In this document: piece after piece, positions 58,301-64,000 of the stretch
How positions within the stretch are numbered: position 1 is the stretch's first letter
Layout: the number at the start of each line of letters is the position of its first letter
Assembly (NCBI RefSeq): GCF_963576615.1
Contig: NC_088710.1
Span: forward strand, 24,671,114 to 24,735,113
Direction: 5' to 3'
Length of the DNA stretch: 64,000 bases
Origin: Watersipora subatra
Lineage: Eukaryota; Bryozoa; Gymnolaemata; Cheilostomatida; Watersiporidae
Made by a program: the position numbers and the translations under genes
Notes under the pieces: model-generated
The model's database searches: none
What the model saw: only the letters and a program-made list of their open reading frames with translations
What the model was told of the DNA's origin: nothing

Positions 58301-58744
58301 TTCTTTGTCTTAAATGTCTCTAAATTTGTCTTAAGGAGTCTTAAAATCAATTAAAATTAAAGAAATATTTTTGTTGTAGAGTATTAATACGGTAAATTAA
58401 GTAATAAATCCCGTGGAGCAAAAATCATCAACTGTGGATTTATTCATTGAAAAATGACTGCTAATTGTAAGCTAACGAGTCCGGTTTAGTTCTGAGTTAT
58501 TCGTTTGGAGTAAACATTTTTGATGCGGCAATGTGCGTTGGCAAACAGATATTCAGATAAATGAAGAACACTACTAACGCTATTGTAGATTGTTCCGAAG
58601 TTGTGAGAAATGCAAATTGCAGATAGGTATTGACAAATGAATTTTAAATCAGAAGATTTTGTAACTTTTAGTTGGTCAAGAAGTATGGCAGCAGCCTGCT
58701 TATGCATTTTCTTCTTATAATTTTGTTGGAACTAGTGAATCTGC
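55383..58744. repeat. Block R', right part (matches 13,078-16,443)
   Basis: Collinear with R, non-coding, contains the Harbinger-related fragment listed separately. Confidence 0.75.
56165..56395. mobile_element. PIF/Harbinger-related fragment (R' copy)
   Basis: Counterpart of 13,880-14,095, again with 'caaaccaactcaaactctga' and ending near 'tggtgtgaacacagctta'. No coding capacity. Confidence 0.55.
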
Positions 58745-58949
58745 TGTTATAATAATAAATAGTAAGTCAATCTTAACTCTTGAATGGTTATACAAAAAAC
58801 TAAAGAAAACAAATTGAAATCAGGTTGCAGCATGAAAGTGAAGGTGAAAAGTTGTAGCCTCCTAAACATTGTCAAATTTTAAAGTCACACCTATTTTAAA
58901 TCATAGTGAAATAACCCATAAAATTTATGGATTATTTTACTATGATAGA
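58745..58949. other. 205-bp tract identical to 16,444-16,648
   Basis: Second copy of the identical tract, embedded in otherwise diverged R' sequence, with the same near-palindrome near 58,901-58,945. Confidence 0.85.
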
Positions 58950-59346
58950 GTTAGATGTTTGTAATCAAGCCAGTACTACTGTCAATCTAACATATTTATT
59001 ACAATATCGAAACAATGTAAGAGCAATATATTTGGAGTTGCTTCCTTAGTGATATACATGTGGGCATGAGTCTTGAATATTCCAAGTTTGCTCTGCTTAA
59101 AAATTTGATGCGCTGATTAGTTAGTAGCTAAAATTGTTTTCAACCTGCTAGAGATATTTACATTTGGTACTACAACATTTCTAAATTTGAAACTATTTTT
59201 CCAACTTTCAATAACAAAAATCACAGTTAAATGAAGAGTAGCTATAGATCTACCGCGAATTCCAGCGTACAGGTCAAAAGAGTGTATAAGCTGACATTTA
59301 AATTTTGGTTTTAATTTCTTTGTTTTGACACGTACCTGTCACAAAC
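58950..59346. repeat. End of block R' and start of tandem unit 3
   Basis: Matches 16,649-17,030. Base 59,248 corresponds to base 1 and to 16,933. The homology is cut at 59,347 by the gypsy LTR, directly after 'cctgtcacaaac'. Confidence 0.8.
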
Positions 59347-59608
59347 TGTTATGTTTCTGCACAGAAGCAATTAAATAGAGTATTAAATTAGAGAAATGGT
59401 TTATTGCACACTCCAGAGACAGCTGATTTGATAACAGAAAACCCAAGTATTTATATGTTTGGTCATAGAAAAGCTTTGTAAAAAGCTACAAGCATTATTA
59501 ATAGCTATAATGAGACAGTTCTATATAATATTAGCTTGTAAAAAGCTTTAGCTAAAAAGCATAATGTTTGTTGGCAAAGTACCAGTAATACTTGGCACTT
59601 GCATGACA
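59347..59608 (-). repeat. 3' LTR (262 bp)
   Basis: On the minus strand it runs TGTCATGCAAG to CATAACA, with TG..CA ends. Boundaries are set by the repeat start at 63,874 and the adjacent purine tract. Confidence 0.9.
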
Positions 59609-59621
59609 CCTCCTCACTAAG

Positions 59622-62600
59622 CTAAAGGTTTTTTCTGGTTCTCTTAGACCTTCGGGGTTTGTCTCTGCTATACTCATCTCCATCAGGTAGACGAGGGTTG
59701 CGTGGTCTTCTTCTAGACGGAGGTTGCTCTGTTACAGTTGTAGGGGCTGGTAGTTGCAGTTTTGTCTCCTCTGTTATATCAGGTTTATCTCCAGGGTCTT
59801 GATCTTCTTCTGTTGAGTATCTTGGTCTGAGTTGTTCAACATGTCTTCTCCAAGTAGGTCCCTTTGGTACCACTTTGACATTGAGACTACGAGTTCCATA
59901 TATCTTAGTAACAATGGCTGGAACCCATCTAGGTTGTCTGTTGCGTCTAGGTCCATGATACAAGGCATAGCATGGTGCTCCAAGATTGTAGCTGTGTATC
60001 TTGCTAACTGTCTTTTCTGCCGATCGGTTGACTTCTCTGGATTGATGAAACTGTGCTATGTGTGCGGGTGATGGCAATAGGGTGTCAATTTTGCATCTCA
60101 TCTGTCTTCCATTCAGCAGCTGACTGGGAGAGTATCCTGTAGGAAGTGGTGTCCTTCTATAGTGCATCAGGAACTGTTGTAGTGCAGATTGAGGTGAGAG
60201 TGACGATTTCTTCATGGCTTGTTTGAAGGATTGTACTAGTCTTTCAGCTGCGCCATTTGTAGCTGGATGGTAGGGTGCTCCAGTGAGGTGAACAATGCTT
60301 CTCTCTTGACACCACTGCTGAAACTCTCCTGAGGTGAAGCTGGTAGCATTGTCAGTGACTATGGTGTGAGGGTATCCAAAGTGTGCGAATATCTCCTCTA
60401 AGATGTCTGTGGTAGCTCTGGTAGAAGTAGATGACGTCCTGTGTATGCATGGATACTTTGAGTAGGCATCTATCATCACTAGCCATTGGCTGCCCATGAA
60501 GTTCACTGCATGATCTAAGTGAAGACGACTCCATGGCTTCTCAGGTAGCATCCAGGGATGTATAGGATACTTCTGTGGAAGCTTCTGGTGTTCAGCACAG
60601 GCAGTGCACTGTCGGCTTGTCTCCTCTATATCAGAGTCAATGCGAGGCCAATAGACAGCAGTTCGAGCTAGCTTCTTCATTCTTTCCATTCCAAAGTGTC
60701 CAAGGTGAAGGATCTTTAATACTTCCTGTTGTAACTTGACAGGAATGACTACTCTGTTGCCATATAGAAGACAACCTTCAGTGATAGAAAGTGAATCTGA
60801 GATCTTGTGGAAGAGTGACAGCTGAGTCTCCTTCATCTCTTTGTTACCAGGCCATCCTTCTGCTGTGTAGCGCATTACTGTGGCTAGTGTTGGGTCTTTC
60901 TTTGTCTCCTTTGCTAGAACATTGTAGTCTGTAGAGTTGAGCTGTTGTCCAATAGTGTGAATAGTGCATACTGTATCAACATCATCCTCATCTTCTCTTG
61001 CATCAAACTCTTTATCAGGTCCAACTGGCAGTCTTGAGAGGACATCTGCATTTTGATGATGCTGGGTAGATCTGTATTCTATGGTGTAGTCATACTGATT
61101 TAGTACCAGTGCCCATCTTGCTAGTCTGTTGGCTGCTAGAGCTGGAACTCCTTTGGTAGGTCCTAGAAGTGTGAGAAGAGGTCTGTGGTCAGTTACCAAG
61201 ATAAACCGTCGACCATACAGGTACTGGTGATACTTCTTTAGGGCAAATATGATTGAGAGAGCTTCTTTTTGTATTTGTCCATATTTCCTCTGTGTGCTGG
61301 TCAGTGTTTTTGAAACATTGGCTATTGGTCTCTCACTTCCATCAGGATAACGATGAAATAGTACAGCTCCCAGTCCAGTTTCTGAAGCATCACATGAGAT
61401 TCCAATGTCAAGATCTGGGTTGAAGTGTGCTAAGACACTATCAGTTGAAAGCATATCTTTCAGTTTGCTGAAGCTCTTTTCTTGTTCAGTGCCCCACTTC
61501 CAGGTCTCTCCTTTGCGTGTCAGTTTGTGCAATGGTCCTGTGAGTTGTGACAGATTGGGTATGAACTTGCTGTAGAATTGTGTAGCTCCTAAGAAAGATC
61601 TTAGCTGAGTTAAGTCTGTTGGGACTGGCATCTGTTGTACTGCATCTGCCTTCTTTCCTTTAGTGATTCCCTTTGAAGTGAGTTTGTGTCCCAGATACTC
61701 TACTGTAGGTTGAGCAAAACAGCACTTGTCTTTTCTACATCTGAGCCCTCTTTCTTCTAATCTTTGAAGAAGTCGACGTAAGTTTTGTAGATGGCTCTCT
61801 GCATTGGCTCCACTCACTAGTATATCATCTAGGTATACTGCCACTCCTGGGAGGTCTTGTGTCAGTTGCTCCATGATTTCTTGAAAATACCCTGGTGCTG
61901 AGCTTATGCCAAAGGGCAACCTCTTCTGTAGCAGTACTCCTCGGTGTGTTGATAGTGCTAGTCGTCGTTGACTTTCTGGTGCCAACAATATTTGATTGTA
62001 GGCATCTGCTAAATCAATCTTTGTGTAGCAATAGCCTCCACCTAGTTTTCTGATTAGATCTTCTGGTAGTGGGATAGGTTTCCTATGTGTTTCTAGCTGA
62101 TTATTGATAGTCTTGGAGTAGTCTCCACATACTCTGATCTTCCCTGCAGCTTGACCTGTTGTAGATTTGCGTACAGGTACAACTGGTGTTCCATACTGGT
62201 TGAATTGAGTTGGTTCCCATATGCCTTTAGCTACACCTGCTTCGTATGCTTGGTTGAGCTCTTCTGTCAAGGCAATAGGAACTGGTCTGGGTCGGCAGAA
62301 GACTGGCTTTGTTGAAGGTTTGAAGTTTATCTCTAGTTCAAAGTTCTTGAGACATCCTAGCTCGTCTTTGAATATTTCTGGAAATTCTTTGCACATCTCC
62401 TTACACTTGATTTGTAACCTCCCATCTGGCTGGTTCTCTGTGATTGTTGATACAAGGTTCTGTTGTAGCTTGTCATCAATAGAGATGCCTAGTTGCTGTA
62501 TAGCAGTTCTTCCTAGTAGGTTGAGATCTTGTACAGCACTAATCACAAATGGTAGTCTGACTTCTTTCTGTGCATCCAATTGGGCAGTTAGCTCACATCT

Positions 62601-63740
62601 GCCAAGCGTCTCTATGAGATGTCCTGAGGCTGATTTGTAGTTAACTGTAGTAGGTTTTAGGTTTGGCTTTCCTAGCTTCTCCCATATTGATTTACAGATG
62701 AAGTTGTCACATGCTCCAGTGTCCAGTTCAAGTGTGAAGTTGTCTCCCTCCAGTTTGATGTTTTCAGCAAGTTTCACCATCTTGGTTGATGTGCATTCTA
62801 TCATCTTTACTGGTTTTTCTGCTGCAGATGATTTCTTTTTCTTGCATGCTCTTTCTATGTGACCTTGTTTAGAACAAAAGTTGCAGGTGGCTGCTTTGAA
62901 TCTGCAGTCATCCGCTGTATGGTTAGTTCGGTCACATCTGTAGCATAGCTTTCCTTCCTTCTGCTTGTCAGGTGTAGAGTTGTTTTTCTGGATTGGTTTG
63001 TATCTTGATTTCTGTTGAGCAACCTTGTTGACTTTAGACGAGTTTCCATAAACTGTCTCTTTGGCAACTTTAGCTGCTTCTTCTGTTTCCTGTGCTACCT
63101 GTATAGCTTTGTTGAAGTTGAGTTCATTGTCCTTGACCTTGAAGAGAGATTTGAGAACTGCTTCATTGTTTACAGAGCAGATAAATCTTGTTCTGAGAGC
63201 CTCATCTAATGGATCTGTAATGTCTATGAAGGCACATGTAGTTGCATCTTGACGAATTCTGGCAGCTAACTCTTGAATAGTTTCTCCAGGTTTCCTCTGC
63301 ATGTCACTCCAATACTTGTAACGCTCTCTAACAATGAAGCGCTTAGGGTCATACTGGTCTTTGAGAAATTCCAGTATTTCATCCATGTTGAGGTCGTTGA
63401 TCTGCTTGGGTGTTGAAAGCTGAGCTGCCATATTACTAAGCTGCTTGTAGAGTGTAGGCTGTTGGTTGGTGAGAAAAGTGCCAGCAATCTTGTCTTGATG
63501 AATAGAATTTGCTGCAATGAATGTGTTGAATCTGTCTATGTAATCTGTTAGTAGCTCTGCTGTTGGGTCAAAACCTGGGAAGGCTGGAACAGCGGTTGCA
63601 GCTGTTTCTTGTTTCCGTTGTAGGTTTTGTAGTAGTAGCTCCATCAGTTTCTTATTCTCCTCCATTCTTTCATCTTGCTGACGTCTGTATTCCTCTTGTT
63701 GCTCCTGCATTAGCTTGATCAGGTCTGCTACTTCTGTCAT
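59622..63740 (-). CDS. gag-pol: Gag-Pol polyprotein of the Ty3/gypsy element, 1,372 residues
   Basis: A single frame, ATG at 63,740, with gag and pol fused and no shift or stop between them. Residues 5-45 form a charged coiled coil (QEQQEEYRRQQDER). The capsid-type region is about 55-225 (FDRFNTF-type text, RERYKYWSDMQRKPGETIQE). Two zinc knuckles follow at 266-299 (CYRCDRTNHTADDC, CNFCSKQGHIERAC). Protease ELDTGACDNFI is at 338-348. RT has KIDLADAYNQI at 574-584 and YLDD at 636-639. RNase H has Asp783 (SCDASETG), Glu826, Asp851 and Asp899. Integrase has the zinc site HLGHFGMERM to CTAC (1,012-1,048) and catalytic Asp1076, Asp1130 and Glu1166, with 35 residues between the last two. A proline- and arginine-rich tail ends the protein. 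All catalytic residues are present, so the copy looks potentially active. Confidence 0.97.
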   Translation of the reverse strand: MTEVADLIKLMQEQQEEYRRQQDERMEENKKLMELLLQNLQRKQETAATAVPAFPGFDPTAELLTDYIDRFNTFIAANSIHQDKIAGTFLTNQQPTLYKQLSNMAAQLSTPKQINDLNMDEILEFLKDQYDPKRFIVRERYKYWSDMQRKPGETIQELAARIRQDATTCAFIDITDPLDEALRTRFICSVNNEAVLKSLFKVKDNELNFNKAIQVAQETEEAAKVAKETVYGNSSKVNKVAQQKSRYKPIQKNNSTPDKQKEGKLCYRCDRTNHTADDCRFKAATCNFCSKQGHIERACKKKKSSAAEKPVKMIECTSTKMVKLAENIKLEGDNFTLELDTGACDNFICKSIWEKLGKPNLKPTTVNYKSASGHLIETLGRCELTAQLDAQKEVRLPFVISAVQDLNLLGRTAIQQLGISIDDKLQQNLVSTITENQPDGRLQIKCKEMCKEFPEIFKDELGCLKNFELEINFKPSTKPVFCRPRPVPIALTEELNQAYEAGVAKGIWEPTQFNQYGTPVVPVRKSTTGQAAGKIRVCGDYSKTINNQLETHRKPIPLPEDLIRKLGGGYCYTKIDLADAYNQILLAPESQRRLALSTHRGVLLQKRLPFGISSAPGYFQEIMEQLTQDLPGVAVYLDDILVSGANAESHLQNLRRLLQRLEERGLRCRKDKCCFAQPTVEYLGHKLTSKGITKGKKADAVQQMPVPTDLTQLRSFLGATQFYSKFIPNLSQLTGPLHKLTRKGETWKWGTEQEKSFSKLKDMLSTDSVLAHFNPDLDIGISCDASETGLGAVLFHRYPDGSERPIANVSKTLTSTQRKYGQIQKEALSIIFALKKYHQYLYGRRFILVTDHRPLLTLLGPTKGVPALAANRLARWALVLNQYDYTIEYRSTQHHQNADVLSRLPVGPDKEFDAREDEDDVDTVCTIHTIGQQLNSTDYNVLAKETKKDPTLATVMRYTAEGWPGNKEMKETQLSLFHKISDSLSITEGCLLYGNRVVIPVKLQQEVLKILHLGHFGMERMKKLARTAVYWPRIDSDIEETSRQCTACAEHQKLPQKYPIHPWMLPEKPWSRLHLDHAVNFMGSQWLVMIDAYSKYPCIHRTSSTSTRATTDILEEIFAHFGYPHTIVTDNATSFTSGEFQQWCQERSIVHLTGAPYHPATNGAAERLVQSFKQAMKKSSLSPQSALQQFLMHYRRTPLPTGYSPSQLLNGRQMRCKIDTLLPSPAHIAQFHQSREVNRSAEKTVSKIHSYNLGAPCYALYHGPRRNRQPRWVPAIVTKIYGTRSLNVKVVPKGPTWRRHVEQLRPRYSTEEDQDPGDKPDITEETKLQLPAPTTVTEQPPSRRRPRNPRLPDGDEYSRDKPRRSKRTRKNL

Positions 63741-63873
63741 TGTAGTGGTGCAATTTTGAACAGTTACTCTTGTAATAAACTAGAACTCTTTGTATCGATT
63801 TTATCAATGATAAAATCTGAACCAAACTCTTTGTAACTGTTCAAGAGAGAAATCCTTGTCGCCAATTAGCTTC
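63741..63873 (-). other. Leader and primer-binding region of the gypsy element
   Basis: Between the 5' LTR and the Gag-Pol ATG. On the minus strand it begins gaagctaattggcgacaagg, where the 'ttggcgac' core resembles gypsy primer-binding sites. The matching tRNA was not determined. Confidence 0.6.
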
Positions 63874-64000
63874 TGTTATGTTTCTGCACAGAAGCAATTA
63901 AATAGAGTATTAAATTAGAGAAATGGTTTATTGCACACTCCAGAGACAGCTGATTTGATAACAGAAAACCCAAGTATTTATATGTTTGGTCATAGAAAAG
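63874..64000 (-). repeat. 5' LTR, partial (127 bp visible)
   Basis: Identical to 59,347-59,473. The rest lies beyond the window. Confidence 0.95.

Larger units (their letters stand above)
59347..64000 (-). mobile_element. Intact Ty3/gypsy retrotransposon, cut by the window end
   Basis: Minus-strand element with its 3' LTR at 59,347-59,608 and its 5' LTR from 63,874 past the end. The 127 bases of overlap between LTRs are identical. A purine tract (agtgaggagg on the minus strand) precedes the 3' LTR. Downstream of the 5' LTR comes 'aattggcgacaagga', a primer-binding-type sequence common in gypsy elements. One uninterrupted Gag-Pol frame fills the interior. It inserted into the start of tandem unit 3. 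Confidence 0.97.

Noticed and set aside
62221..62640. 139-codon plus-strand frame
   Set aside because: Antisense shadow of the intact gypsy Gag-Pol.
1..64000. CRISPR arrays, bacterial operons, rRNA or tRNA genes
   Set aside because: None seen. The tandem repeats lack regular spacers and no cloverleaf with conserved A and B boxes was found by eye; a tRNA scan was not possible.

Overview
The window is eukaryotic, AT-rich and mostly non-coding. It has spliced genes with GT-AG introns, several classes of transposon, satellite-type tandem repeats and no operon structure. The one clear host gene encodes a short-chain collagen C4-like protein, a family known from sponges, molluscs and other aquatic invertebrates. 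Together with the Ty3/gypsy, PIF/Harbinger and pogo content this suggests an aquatic invertebrate, possibly a lophotrochozoan. I cannot name the species.

The main architecture is a head-to-tail tandem segmental duplication. Three unit starts are homologous: base 1, about 16,933 and about 59,248. Unit 1 (1-16,932) carries only the last two exons of the collagen-like gene (4,362-5,202), then a junction, then block R (about 5,228-16,932). Unit 2 (16,933-59,247) carries the full seven-exon gene (23,436-27,101, minus strand), a spacer (27.1-36.8 kb) and block R' (about 36,846-59,247). Unit 3 begins at 59,248 and is interrupted almost at once by a young gypsy element at 59,347. The shared sequence is diverged by roughly 10-15% by eye, except for a 205-bp tract with no mismatch (16,444-16,648 and 58,745-58,949).

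Mobile elements account for most of the size difference between units. They are: a GC-rich, nearly intact LTR retrotransposon with 5-bp target duplications (28,897-33,936); a decayed pogo-like transposase (35,454-36,640); a complete two-gene PIF/Harbinger DNA transposon with perfect 48-bp inverted repeats and TTA target duplications (39,290-44,138), itself containing a LINE fragment and a foldback element; old gypsy copies in R and R' (10,317-13,050 and 47,571-53,547); another decayed gypsy in unit 2 (19,270-21,700); and an intact gypsy with a 1,372-residue Gag-Pol (59,347 to beyond the window end, minus strand).

The collagen-like gene reads as a 382-residue type II membrane protein: cytoplasmic basic tail, one membrane helix, coiled coil, five Gly-X-Y triplets, a second helical stretch and a cysteine-rich C4-type C-terminal domain. 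All seven exons join in frame. The Harbinger encodes a two-exon DDE transposase and a three-exon MADF-domain partner, also in frame after splicing. Everything else is decayed repeats or sequence in which I see no gene.
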